Of a DNA stretch of 64,000 bases, positions 1 to 7,939 are shown one piece after another; positions within the stretch are counted from its first letter, which is position 1; each line of letters opens with the position of its first letter. The stretch is from Achromobacter deleyi. GTDB lineage: Bacteria > Pseudomonadota > Gammaproteobacteria > Burkholderiales > Burkholderiaceae_B. The notes beneath the pieces were generated by a model that was given only the letters and a program-made list of their open reading frames with translations, was not told the DNA's origin and made no database searches. Location of the stretch: contig NZ_CP065997.1 of the NCBI RefSeq assembly GCF_016127315.1, positions 5,518,001-5,582,000 of the forward strand, read 5' to 3'. The position numbers were made by a program, and so were the translations under genes.

Positions 1-339
1 CACCCGCCCGAGAACAGCGAGGTCTTCATCCTGGCGATCCAGGTCGACGCCCTGGATGCCGACGTGCACCCGACCTTGCTGAGCAACGTGCTGCAGCTCA
101 ATTGCGACCCGGATCTGCTGCCAGGCGCCTTCGCGCTGGAGCCGCAGGAGCAGATCGTGCTCTACCGCTGGGTGGTGGACCTGCCCGGCATGGACGACAC
201 CACCTTCCAGAACGTCCTGGGCAATTTCGCCGTGCTGGCGGGCAAGGCGCTCGACGCCTATCGCGACGCCCTGCCCGTGGCCGCCGCCGCCCCCGGTGCG
301 GAGGCGTTCGGCCAGGCGCCCGGCATGCTGCGCGCCTGA
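1..339 (+). CDS. Type III secretion chaperone, CesT/SycE-like (5' end cut off)
   Basis: The reading frame is open from the first base, so the N-terminus lies outside the window. The visible 112 residues have the CesT layout: a strand with Val-Phe-Ile-Leu, then LLSNVLQLN, a short 'PGAFALEPQEQIVLYRW' strand pair, and a final amphipathic helix (LGNFAVLAGKALDAY). Class I type III chaperones of this fold are small, acidic, dimeric cytoplasmic proteins that bind the N-terminal part of a cognate effector and deliver it to the injectisome. The next gene starts 16 bp downstream on the same strand, so it is the natural client. The family call rests on pattern recognition; the partner is inferred from position. 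Confidence 0.72.
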   Translation, partial: HPPENSEVFILAIQVDALDADVHPTLLSNVLQLNCDPDLLPGAFALEPQEQIVLYRWVVDLPGMDDTTFQNVLGNFAVLAGKALDAYRDALPVAAAAPGAEAFGQAPGMLRA

Positions 340-355
340 CCCCGGGAGACTCACC

Positions 356-1720
356 ATGCAAAGCATCTCCCGCATCGCGACCACCCAGGCCCCCAAAGTC
401 GTAGACTCCGCCAGGCGCGTGGTCACCAGCCAAACCCAGAAACGAATCGTGGCGTCGTTCGTGCGGCGCCAGACCTTGAGCACCCGGCAACGGCCAGTGA
501 ACATCAACTTCCAGGTGCGGCGCTACAGCTCCTGGTCCACCCCTCCAGGCGGCACCGGAGGCACCGGAGGCACCGGACGCACCGGTGGCTCTCGTGGCAC
601 TCGTGGCTCTGGCGGCACCCGTAACACCGGCACCACCACGGGCGGCATCCAGCGCTCACGCAGCCAATCGACCTCCGGTAGCCAGGCCCCCCGCACGCCG
701 CCCAGCCCCACCACGCCGTCCTCGCAAGGGCCCGGCCTGCTGCGCATCGCGGTCGACGCCGTCGTCAACGTGGTCTCGGGGCTGTTCTCGGGATTCAACC
801 AGGCGCAGCCGCCCTTGCCGACCGTCTCCCCCGAGCGCGCCGATGAGGTCTATGCCTATCTGGGCGACCACAGTTTCAAGCCCACCTCGGCGCAACCTTT
901 TCAGGGCAATGCCCAGGCGGCGTACCGCTCTCACCAGCAAAACGCCAGCCAGACCGCGGCCTCCCTCGGCGTGCCGGCGGCCGTGGCCAAACAGATGCCG
1001 CCGGAAGCGGATCTGGCGATGAATATGTACCAGCAGGCGCCGACCGACGGCGGCAGCGCGGATGACAACCACGTGCCGCCCCCGTTCAGCGGCCGCGATT
1101 TCAACCAGGCCCTGCGTGGCGACGCGCCGCTCAGGCCCGGAGAATCCCGCCCCCCGCGCGATACGCACGATGCCCGCGACACATCCCGCGAAAAACTGAT
1201 CGCCGGGCTGGAACTGCGGGTGCTGACGCCCGCCACGCCCTCGGGCGAGCCCAAGGTGTACGCCCGCACCCTGGCCACCAATGACCACAACACTGAATTG
1301 CTCAGGCGCCTGAACGCGGGCGAAGCAGTCACCGACGCGGGCATCATCTCGGTCACCACCAAGCTCGACGCCGCGTCCCCCGCCATGTACCTGGTCTCGG
1401 TCGACAATGCCTTCGTCGACCCGCATGGCCCGAACGCCAATGACCTGGCGCGCGCGGAAGCCGAGCACATGGCGGTCGGGCAGGTGCTGGTCAAGATCGG
1501 CGAACACAACGGGGTGCCGATCGTGGCGGCCTACGCGGACATGGCGGTCCATGCCAACGCACTGGCCGACATCGCCCGCCACTTCAGCTTCCCGGAGGGC
1601 ACGCTGGAAACCGCCGTCGACACCCCGGCCCGCACCGACAGCGCCAACGCCGCCCGCACACGCATCGCGGAACATCCCGGCGAACTACTGGCGCTGGCCC
1701 GCGCCAAGCTGCCGGCCTAG
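356..1720 (+). CDS. Putative type III secreted effector with presequence-like N-terminus
   Basis: A 454-residue protein starting at ATG 356 behind a GGGAG site; a longer frame upstream would overlap the chaperone gene and was not used. I do not recognise a catalytic family. Residues 1-60 have about 12 Arg/Lys and a single acidic residue (D17), are rich in Ser/Thr/Val, and end in R55-R56-Y57-S58-S59, which fits the R-3 mitochondrial processing motif. Residues 64-98 are a Gly/Thr/Ser/Arg low-complexity linker made by 9-bp tandem units. A hydrophobic stretch lies near residues 130-150 (LLRIAVDAVVNVVSGLFSG). The C-terminal 200 residues look globular (EHMAVGQVLVKIG, FSFPEGTLETAVD). The effector assignment is inferred from the adjacent chaperone and the Ser-rich N-terminus. 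Function is unknown. Confidence 0.6.
   Translation: MQSISRIATTQAPKVVDSARRVVTSQTQKRIVASFVRRQTLSTRQRPVNINFQVRRYSSWSTPPGGTGGTGGTGRTGGSRGTRGSGGTRNTGTTTGGIQRSRSQSTSGSQAPRTPPSPTTPSSQGPGLLRIAVDAVVNVVSGLFSGFNQAQPPLPTVSPERADEVYAYLGDHSFKPTSAQPFQGNAQAAYRSHQQNASQTAASLGVPAAVAKQMPPEADLAMNMYQQAPTDGGSADDNHVPPPFSGRDFNQALRGDAPLRPGESRPPRDTHDARDTSREKLIAGLELRVLTPATPSGEPKVYARTLATNDHNTELLRRLNAGEAVTDAGIISVTTKLDAASPAMYLVSVDNAFVDPHGPNANDLARAEAEHMAVGQVLVKIGEHNGVPIVAAYADMAVHANALADIARHFSFPEGTLETAVDTPARTDSANAARTRIAEHPGELLALARAKLPA
551..631 (+). repeat. 9-bp tandem repeat inside the effector gene
   Basis: Nine consecutive 9-bp units. The first three are identical (GGCACCGGA); the others drift (CGCACCGGT, GGCTCTCGT, GGCACTCGT and so on). 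Each unit encodes about Gly-Thr-Gly or Gly-Ser/Thr-Arg. Because the unit is a multiple of three, slippage would change linker length without shifting the frame. Confidence 0.85.
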
Positions 1721-1758
1721 CGCCGCTTCGCGCCATCGGGCGGCCTGTCAGCCCGGCA

Positions 1759-2673
1759 TCAACGGCGGCCCGTCGGCGGCGGGCCGCCGATCTCCGCCCG
1801 GCTGGCCCACAGCAGGTCATACAGCGCCTGCGCGGCCAGCGGCAGGCTGCGCCCCTGGCGCCACACCAGGTACAGCGGCCGCAGCAGCGCCTTGCCCGCC
1901 AGCGGCACGATGCGCAGGTCCGGGCCGCCGAAATGGAACAGCGTCATCGCCGGCACCACCGCCACGCCCAATCCGGCGCGCACCAGCCCGGTGACGGTGG
2001 CCAGGTGCTCGACCTCGAACACCGGCGGCGGTGCGTCCGCGCCAAAGGCCGCGTCCAGGTGCTTGCGCACGCTGCTGTTGCGCGCAAGCTGGATCACCGC
2101 GTGGCGGGCCACGTCGCGCAGCCTTACGCGCGCCATGCTGGCCAGTGGATGGTCGGCGCGGCACACCAGGAAATAGCGGTCGGCGTGCAGGAATTCGCTG
2201 TCCAGGTCGCTCATGTCCGGCCGCCGCGAGGCCACCGCGAAGTCCACCTGGCCGTCGCGCACCATGTCCAGGCACGGATCGAGCAAGGCGTCGCGCAGGT
2301 CCACCGCGATGCCCGGATGCTGGTCGCGGAACCGTGCCAGCAGCGGCGGCAGCCAGCCCGCCGCCAGCGATGGCAGCGCGGCCAGCGCCACCCGGCCGCG
2401 ACGGCGGGCGGCATGGTCGCGCAGGTCTTCCATCACCAGGTCCATATCGGCCAGCAGGCGCCGCGCGGATGCGTCCAGCACCCGGCCTTCTGCCGTCAAC
2501 TCGACGTTGCGGGTGTTGCGGTCGAACAGCCGCAGGCCGGCGCTTTCCTCAAGCTGGCGGATCAGCGCGCTGAAGGCCGGCTGCGTCAGGTGGCAGCGCT
2601 GCGCGGCGCGAGTGAAGTGCCGTTCGTCGGCCAGGGCCACGAAAGCGCGCAATTGCCGGGCGGATAGATTCAT
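1759..2673 (-). CDS. LysR-family transcriptional regulator
   Basis: A 304-residue protein of standard LysR length. The N-terminal winged helix-turn-helix is clear (MNLSARQLRAFVALADERHFTRAAQRCHLTQPAFSALIRQLEE, written here as the start of the domain), followed by the helical linker and a periplasmic-binding-like effector domain (residues about 90-295). It is divergent from the AtuA-like/Bug cluster that starts at 2774 and is therefore its likely regulator; the inducer cannot be read from the sequence. Confidence 0.93.
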   Translation of the reverse strand: MNLSARQLRAFVALADERHFTRAAQRCHLTQPAFSALIRQLEESAGLRLFDRNTRNVELTAEGRVLDASARRLLADMDLVMEDLRDHAARRRGRVALAALPSLAAGWLPPLLARFRDQHPGIAVDLRDALLDPCLDMVRDGQVDFAVASRRPDMSDLDSEFLHADRYFLVCRADHPLASMARVRLRDVARHAVIQLARNSSVRKHLDAAFGADAPPPVFEVEHLATVTGLVRAGLGVAVVPAMTLFHFGGPDLRIVPLAGKALLRPLYLVWRQGRSLPLAAQALYDLLWASRAEIGGPPPTGRR

Positions 2674-2682
2674 GGATTTTCT

Positions 2683-2736
2683 GGATTAATTGATCCGATA
2701 TTTCTATTTTACTGATGAGCGGGCGCTGCCTATAGT
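2683..2736 (+). promoter_or_regulatory. Promoter and operator candidate for the AtuA cluster
   Basis: The 100-bp divergent gap holds a dyad GGATTAATTGATCC (2683-2696) next to the LysR start. It also holds a sigma-70-like promoter on the plus strand: TTTACT at 2708-2713 and TATAGT at 2731-2736 with 17-bp spacing. That puts the transcript start near 2743, about 30 bp before the ATG at 2774. The dyad would suit LysR autoregulation; binding is not shown. Confidence 0.5.
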
Positions 2737-2773
2737 GGCTCCGGATTCCCTTACGCGCCCTGCCTGGACCCTT

Positions 2774-4132
2774 ATGCCTTCCTCTCCCCTGCTCATCGGC
2801 TGCGCCTCCGGCTTTTCAGGCGACCGCAGCGACGGCGCCGCCGCCGTGGTGCGCACGCTGGCCGCCCGGGGCGGCGGCACGCTGATCTTCGAAACGCTGG
2901 CCGAGCGCACCCTGGCGCTGGCGCAACTGGCGCGCAACGACGACCCGCGCCGCGGCTACGAGCCCCTGCTCGATGAACTGGTGGCGCCGGTGCTGGCGGA
3001 CTGCCTGCGCCACGGCATCGCCATCGTCAGCAACTTCGGCGCCGCCAATCCGGTCGGCGCCGCCCGCCGCATCGCCGAACTGGCCGCGCAACAAGGCCTG
3101 CCCGCGCCGCGCGTCGCCGTGATCCATGGCGACGCGCTCGACGCGCCAGCCCAGCGCGACCTGCTGCGCCAGCGCCTGGGCGCCGCGCTGGAAGGCGTGG
3201 ACGTGGTCAGCGCCACCGCCTACCTGGGCGCCACCGAGATCGCGCAGGCGCTGGCCGCCGGCGCGCAGATCGTCGTCGCTGGCCGGGTCGCCGATCCGTC
3301 GCTGACATTGGGCCCGGCCCTGGCGCACTTCGGCTGGGACCCTGAAGACTGGGCTCGCCTGGGCCGCGCCACCATGGCCGGCCACATGCTCGAATGCGGC
3401 CTGCAGGTCACCGGCGGCTACTTCTGCGTGCCCGGCCTGAAAGAGGTGCCGGACGTGCATGCCGCCGGCTTCCCCATCGCCGAGATCGACGCCGACGGCG
3501 AATTCGTCATCGGCAAGGCCACCGACACCGGCGGCGCGGTGGACGCCCGCACGGTCAAGGAACAGCTGCTGTACGAAGTGCACGACCCCGCCCGCTACCT
3601 GACGCCCGACGTGATCGCCGACATCAGCCAGGCGCGGGTCGAGGAGCTGGGCGGCGATCGCGTCGCGGTGCGCGGCATCACCGGCCACGCCCGCCCCGCC
3701 GAACTGAAGGTCAACGTCTGCCACCACGGCGGCTGGCTGGCCGAGGCCGAGATTTCGTACGCCGGCGTGCAGGCCGAGGCGCGCGCCCGCCTGGCCGCCG
3801 ACATCGTGCAGCGACGCCTGGGATCAGCGCTGCGCCTGCGCGCCGACCTGATTGGCGCCATCAGCATCCTGGACGACGACGCCGGCGCCCTGCGCCGGGG
3901 CCGCCCCGAGGGCCACGCGCGCGACGTGCGCCTGCGCATTGCCGGCGAACACGCCGACCGCGCCATGGCCGAACGCGTGCTGCGCGAAGTCACCGCGCTC
4001 TATACCTGCGGCCCGGCCGGCGGCGGCGGCGTGCGCACCGCGCTGCGTCCGCGCCTGAACATGGTGTCCTGCACCATCCCCCGCGACGCCGTCCACAGCG
4101 GCTGGCGCTTCCTGGACGAGATCCCGCAATGA
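2774..4132 (+). CDS. AtuA-like protein (DUF1446 family)
   Basis: A 452-residue protein related to AtuA of the acyclic terpene utilisation cluster. Family marks seen: LLIGCASGFSGDR at the N-terminus, SNFGAANPVGAARRIAELA, VVAGRVADPSLTLGPALAHFGW, GHMLECGLQVTGGYF and GKATDTGGAVD. The biochemical role of the family is not established. I start it at ATG 2774 because the upstream extension crosses the promoter and lacks conserved sequence. The next gene overlaps it by ATGA at 4129, so the two are translationally coupled. With the Bug receptor they form an operon under the divergent LysR, which suggests catabolism of an imported organic acid (inference). Confidence 0.85.
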   Translation: MPSSPLLIGCASGFSGDRSDGAAAVVRTLAARGGGTLIFETLAERTLALAQLARNDDPRRGYEPLLDELVAPVLADCLRHGIAIVSNFGAANPVGAARRIAELAAQQGLPAPRVAVIHGDALDAPAQRDLLRQRLGAALEGVDVVSATAYLGATEIAQALAAGAQIVVAGRVADPSLTLGPALAHFGWDPEDWARLGRATMAGHMLECGLQVTGGYFCVPGLKEVPDVHAAGFPIAEIDADGEFVIGKATDTGGAVDARTVKEQLLYEVHDPARYLTPDVIADISQARVEELGGDRVAVRGITGHARPAELKVNVCHHGGWLAEAEISYAGVQAEARARLAADIVQRRLGSALRLRADLIGAISILDDDAGALRRGRPEGHARDVRLRIAGEHADRAMAERVLREVTALYTCGPAGGGGVRTALRPRLNMVSCTIPRDAVHSGWRFLDEIPQ

Positions 4133-4512
4133 ACACCCCGTCGATATCCGTCCCCCTGTACCGCCTGGGCCACAGCCGCTCCGGCGACAAGGGCGACACC
4201 TCCAATCTCAGCCTGATCGCCTGGGGCCCCGAATGCTATGAGGCGCTGGCCGCGCAGGTCACCGAGGCGCGCGTGGCGGCCTGGTTCGCCTATCGCCAGC
4301 CGGCCCGCGTCACCCGCTACCTGCTGCCGACCCTGCACGCCATGAACTTCGTGCTCGAAGGCGTGCTGGACGGCGGCGTCAACGATGCCCTCAACCTGGA
4401 CGCGCACGGCAAGAGCCTGTCCTTCCGCTTGCTGGACATGACGGTCCAGGTCAGCCCCGCGCTGGCCGCCCGCCTGCCCGACATTGCGGGCGACCACCCC
4501 GCCCCCGCCTGA
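4129..4512 (+). CDS. Small AtuA-associated ferredoxin-fold-like protein
   Basis: A 127-residue protein with the motif LGHSRSGDKGDTSNLSLIAW near the N-terminus, typical of the short domain found at the C-terminus of, or next to, AtuA-like proteins. Its ATG overlaps the TGA of the preceding gene by four bases, so it is very probably the second subunit of one complex. No catalytic function is assigned to the family. Confidence 0.82.
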   Translation: MNTPSISVPLYRLGHSRSGDKGDTSNLSLIAWGPECYEALAAQVTEARVAAWFAYRQPARVTRYLLPTLHAMNFVLEGVLDGGVNDALNLDAHGKSLSFRLLDMTVQVSPALAARLPDIAGDHPAPA

Positions 4513-4566
4513 CCCCGCAGCACCACCACGACAACAACACACACAACACACGACAGGAGACACACC

Positions 4567-5541
4567 ATGCGCTTTACCCTCAAGGGCCGGCTGGCCCTGC
4601 TGCTGGCGGCCTTGCCGCTGACGGCCCTGGCCCAGGGCACCCCGGCGGGCTTTCCCGCCAAGCCGATCACCTTCATCGTGCCATTCGCCGCCGGCAGCGC
4701 CACCGACCAGATCGGCCGCGCCATCGGCCAGGGCGTCACCGAACAGACCGGCCAGGCCGTGGTGATCGAGAACAAGCCCGGCGCCAGCGCCATGATCGGC
4801 GCCGCCACCGCGGCCCGCGCGGCCCCCGACGGCTACACCGTGCTGATCACCACCAACACCACCCATGCCGCCAACGAGCACCTGTACAAGACGCTGACCT
4901 ACCATCCCATCAAGGACTACGCGCCGATCTCGCTGCTCGGCAAGGGCGGCCAGATCATGGTGGTCAATCCCAACTCGACCGCCAAGTCGGTCGGCGACTT
5001 CCTGGCGCAGGCGCGCCAGTCGCCCGGCAAGCTCAGCTTCGGCAGCGGCAGCTCCAGCAGCCGCATCGCCGGCGAACTGCTGCAGCAGATGGCCGGCGTG
5101 CAGCTGCTGCACGTGCCCTACAAGAGCAACCCGCTGGCCGTCACCGACCTGCTCGGCGGCCAGATCGACATGATGATCACCGACACCGCCACAGGCCTGC
5201 CGCAGGTCAAGTCCGGCAAGCTGCGCGCGTTGGGCGTGACGGGCCTGACCCGCTCGCCGCTGGCGCCGGACGTGCCCACCATCGCCGAGTCCGGCGTGCC
5301 GGGCTACGAGATGGGCTACTGGTTCGCGGCCTACGCGCCGGCCGGCACCCCGCCCGACGTGGTCAAGCGCCTGAACGAGCTGCTGGTCAAGGCCACGCAG
5401 AGCGCCCCGGCCAAGCAGTTCTACGCCCAGACCGGCACCGACCCGGCCAGCTCCACGCCCGACGAACTGGCGCAGTTCCAGCTGGCCGAGTCGAAGAAGT
5501 GGGGCGACATCATCAAGAAGGCCGGCATCCAGCCGGAATGA
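4567..5541 (+). CDS. Bug-family tripartite tricarboxylate-type solute-binding receptor
   Basis: A 324-residue periplasmic protein with a cleavable signal peptide ending near ALA-Q (residues 1-23). It has the Bug/TctC signatures: YPAKPI-like 'FPAKPITFIVPFAAGSATD', VVIENKPGASAMIGAATAARAAPDGYT and PDVPTIAESGVPGYE. No TctA/TctB membrane genes are adjacent, which is common for the expanded Bug families of Bordetella and relatives. It is co-transcribed with the AtuA-like pair (54-bp gap), so it probably captures the substrate of that pathway. The exact ligand is unknown. Confidence 0.93.
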   Translation: MRFTLKGRLALLLAALPLTALAQGTPAGFPAKPITFIVPFAAGSATDQIGRAIGQGVTEQTGQAVVIENKPGASAMIGAATAARAAPDGYTVLITTNTTHAANEHLYKTLTYHPIKDYAPISLLGKGGQIMVVNPNSTAKSVGDFLAQARQSPGKLSFGSGSSSSRIAGELLQQMAGVQLLHVPYKSNPLAVTDLLGGQIDMMITDTATGLPQVKSGKLRALGVTGLTRSPLAPDVPTIAESGVPGYEMGYWFAAYAPAGTPPDVVKRLNELLVKATQSAPAKQFYAQTGTDPASSTPDELAQFQLAESKKWGDIIKKAGIQPE

Positions 5542-5582
5542 CGCGACGCGGGGCCCCCGCCCCGCCACCCTGCACGCAAACG

Positions 5583-5617
5583 AAAAAAGCCCCGTCGCAC
5601 ACGCGACGGGGCTTTTT
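5583..5617. terminator. Bidirectional rho-independent terminator
   Basis: A run of A, then GCCCCGTCGC, a short CA-rich loop, GCGACGGGGC and TTTTT. It lies between the convergent Bug gene (ends 5541) and fpr (ends 5640) and has A/T tracts on both sides, so it can serve both. Confidence 0.9.
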
Positions 5618-5639
5618 GCTGGCGCGGAGCAACCGCGCT

Positions 5640-6416
5640 TTATTTGTCGACGAAGGCGCGCTCGACCACGTAGTCGCCCGGCTGGCCCACGCCCGGCGAC
5701 ACCACGAAACCGCGCTTGTCCAGCATGGCGCTGATGTCGGCCAGCATATGCGGGCTGCCGCAGATCATGGCGCGATCGGTTTCCGGGTTGATCTGGGGAA
5801 TGCCGATGTCGGCGCACAGCTTGCCGTTTTCCATCAACTCGGTGATGCGGCCCTGGTTGCGGAACGGCTCGCGCGTGACGGTCGGGTAATAGACCAGCTT
5901 GTCGCGCACCACGTCGCCGAAGAACTCGTTGTTCGGCAGCTCGTTTTCGATGAAGTCGGCGTAGGCCAGCTCGCTGACCCAGCGCACGCCGTGCACCAGG
6001 ATGACCTTGTCGAAGCGTTCGTAGACGTCCGGGTCCTTGATGATGCTCATGAAGGGCGCCAGGCCGGTGCCCGTGCCGAACAGGAACAGGTGCTTGCCCG
6101 GCCGGAGGTCGTCGACCACCAGCGTGCCGACCGGCTTGCGGCTGACCAGGATGGTGTCGCCTTCTTTCAGGTGCTGCAGGCGCGAGGTCAGCGGACCGTT
6201 CTGCACCTTGATGCTGAGGAATTCGAGGTTTTCTTCGTAGTTGGCGCTGGCGATGCTGTAGGCTCGCAGCAGCGGCTTGCCTTCGACTTCGAGGCCGATC
6301 ATGACGAAGTGGCCGTTGTGGAATCGCAGGGCCGCGTCACGCGTCGTGGTAAAGGAGAACAGGGTGTCGTTCCAGTGGTGCACGCTCAGTACACGCTCGG
6401 TATTGAAAGCAGCCAT
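5640..6416 (-). CDS. fpr: Ferredoxin--NADP+ reductase
   Basis: A 258-residue cytoplasmic flavoprotein of the bacterial subclass I type, matching the usual length when started at MAAFNTERV (6416); longer upstream frames were not used. The FAD-binding motif is RAYSIAS and the NADP-binding region has LFGTGTGLAPFMSI. It shuttles electrons between NADPH and ferredoxin/flavodoxin and is commonly tied to oxidative stress or iron release from storage proteins. It is divergent from an iron(III) ABC transporter across a region with Fur-box-like sites, which supports an iron-linked role here. Confidence 0.95.
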   Translation of the reverse strand: MAAFNTERVLSVHHWNDTLFSFTTTRDAALRFHNGHFVMIGLEVEGKPLLRAYSIASANYEENLEFLSIKVQNGPLTSRLQHLKEGDTILVSRKPVGTLVVDDLRPGKHLFLFGTGTGLAPFMSIIKDPDVYERFDKVILVHGVRWVSELAYADFIENELPNNEFFGDVVRDKLVYYPTVTREPFRNQGRITELMENGKLCADIGIPQINPETDRAMICGSPHMLADISAMLDKRGFVVSPGVGQPGDYVVERAFVDK

Positions 6417-6535
6417 GTCGTATCTAGTAAGCGCGGAACATAGGACGTGGTGCCCGACCTGCCCCGCTGGGTTCGCCGCGGCGCACAAAAGACGCGCCCG
6501 GTATTAGGGTTGTCCCTATTCTACAGGGACTTGAT

Positions 6536-6554
6536 GATAATTGCTCTCATTATT
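6536..6554. promoter_or_regulatory. Fur-box-like site 1
   Basis: GATAATTGCTCTCATTATT matches 13 of 19 positions of the Fur consensus (GATAATGATAATCATTATC) by hand alignment, with both outer half-sites nearly intact. Confidence 0.5.
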
Positions 6555-6657
6555 CCGTAATACGCTTATGCCGTATTGATGGGGATCAAGGGTCCTAACT
6601 CAAGTCTTACATCTAGTTGAACACGATAAAACTTCCTGTTATCGTGCCGCTCTGACT

Positions 6658-6672
6658 TGATAATCATTTTCG
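6658..6672. promoter_or_regulatory. Fur-box-like site 2
   Basis: TGATAATCATTTTCG matches 12 of the 14 specified positions of the 7-1-7 Fur model (TGATAAT-N-ATTATCA). It lies 72 bp upstream of the iron-binding-protein gene, where a repressor would block transcription. Confidence 0.6.
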
Positions 6673-6743
6673 TTAGCAGACCGCTTTGAGCGGCGGCGGC
6701 GTTTTGCGCGCCGGTCGTCGCAGCCCTTGCCGGAGTTCCCGTT

Positions 6744-7787
6744 ATGTCCATGCGTCCCCAAATGACCACCCTGCTGCGCGCCCTGGCCCTGGCCGGCGCC
6801 GCCGCCTTCGCCGTCCCGGCCCACGCGGCCGAGGAAGTCAGCCTCTACACCACCCGGGAACCGAAGCTGATCCAGCCGCTGCTGGATGCCTTCACCAAGG
6901 AAAGCGGCATCAAGGTCAACACGGTATTCGTCAAGGACGGCCTGCTCGAGCGCGTCAAGGCCGAAGGCGCCAAGTCGCCCGCCGACGTGCTCATGACCGT
7001 CGACATCGGCAACCTGCTCGACCTGGTGGACGGCGGCGTGACGCAGTCGGTCAAGTCGCAGACGCTGGAATCGGTGATCCCCGCCAACCTGCGCGGCGCC
7101 GATGGCAAATGGTACGCCCTGTCGCTGCGCGACCGCGTGCTGTACGTCGAAAAGGACCTGAAGCTGGAATCCTTCCGCTACGAAGACCTGGCCGACCCGA
7201 AATGGAAGGGCAAGGTCTGCATCCGCTCGGGCCAGCACCCCTACAACACCGCCATGGTCGCTTCCATGATCGCCCATGACGGCGCCGAGGCCACCGAGAA
7301 GTGGCTGCGCGGCGTCAAGGCCAACCTGGCCCGCAAGGCCGCCGGCGGCGACCGCGACGTGGCCCGCGACATCCTGGGCGGCATCTGCGACATCGGCCTG
7401 GCCAACGCCTACTACGTCGGCCATATGAAGAACGCCGAGGCCGGCACCGACGCCCGCAAATGGGGCGACGCCATCAAGGTGATTCGCCCGACCTTCGCCA
7501 ACGAAAAGAGCGGCGGCACCCACGTGAACGTCAGCGGCGCCGCCGTGGCGGCCCACGCGCCCAACAAGGCCAACGCCATCAAGCTGCTGGACTTCCTGGT
7601 GTCCGAGCCGGCGCAGGCGCTGTACGCGCAGGCCAACTACGAGTACCCGGTGCGCAAGGGCGTCAAGCTCGACCCGGTCATCGCCAGCTTCGGCGAACTG
7701 AAGGTCGATCCCCTGCCTCTGACCGAGATCGCCAAGTACCGCAAGCAAGCCAGCGAACTGGTGGACAAGGTCGGTTTCGACAACTAA
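6744..7787 (+). CDS. fbpA: Iron(III) ABC transporter periplasmic binding protein (FbpA/FutA type)
   Basis: A 347-residue protein with a signal peptide ending at AHA-AEEV (about residue 32). The mature start EVSLYTTREPKLIQPLL is typical of ferric-ion-binding proteins, as are WYALSLRDRVLYVEKDL and the tyrosine pair in LANAYYVGHM that usually ligates Fe3+. It binds free or weakly chelated Fe3+ in the periplasm and delivers it to the permease encoded next. It is preceded by two Fur-like sites and followed by a long stem-loop before the permease gene. Confidence 0.93.
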   Translation: MSMRPQMTTLLRALALAGAAAFAVPAHAAEEVSLYTTREPKLIQPLLDAFTKESGIKVNTVFVKDGLLERVKAEGAKSPADVLMTVDIGNLLDLVDGGVTQSVKSQTLESVIPANLRGADGKWYALSLRDRVLYVEKDLKLESFRYEDLADPKWKGKVCIRSGQHPYNTAMVASMIAHDGAEATEKWLRGVKANLARKAAGGDRDVARDILGGICDIGLANAYYVGHMKNAEAGTDARKWGDAIKVIRPTFANEKSGGTHVNVSGAAVAAHAPNKANAIKLLDFLVSEPAQALYAQANYEYPVRKGVKLDPVIASFGELKVDPLPLTEIAKYRKQASELVDKVGFDN

Positions 7788-7830
7788 CACGCGGCCAGGC
7801 GGCGCCCGCCGGCGCCGTCTCGCGGCACTC

Positions 7831-7881
7831 AGGCCTGCCCTCGCTCGCCCCGGATTTCACCGGGCGAGCGGCGGCAGGCCT
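7831..7881 (+). promoter_or_regulatory. Long intercistronic stem-loop after the binding-protein gene
   Basis: Outer arms AGGCCTGCC (7831-7839) and GGCAGGCCT (7873-7881) enclose inner arms CGCTCGCCC and GGGCGAGCG around a small loop. There is no T tract, so it is better read as an mRNA-stabilising or attenuating structure that keeps the binding protein in excess over the permease than as a full terminator. Confidence 0.65.
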
Positions 7882-7939
7882 TGACGCTACTATAGGCGCC
7901 GCCCGCGTGGCGCCTTCCCCGCAGCAACCCTTGTGAAGC

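Larger units (their letters stand above)
6417..6743. promoter_or_regulatory. Divergent fpr / iron-transport control region
   Basis: This 327-bp gap is unusually AT-rich for the window and carries several dyads. GTCCCT and AGGGAC (6512-6530) lie nearest fpr. A Fur-like 19-mer GATAATTGCTCTCATTATT spans 6536-6554. AATACG/CGTATT arms occupy 6559-6577, and perfect 8-bp arms CACGATAA/TTATCGTG occupy 6622-6646. A second Fur-like site is at 6658-6672. No gene was seen in the gap. Confidence 0.6.

Noticed and set aside
4000..5817. Long open frame on the minus strand (605 codons) opposite the AtuA/Bug genes
   Set aside because: Composition is Gly/Arg/His/Val-rich without any motif, and it lies fully antisense to well-recognised genes; it is a by-product of high GC.
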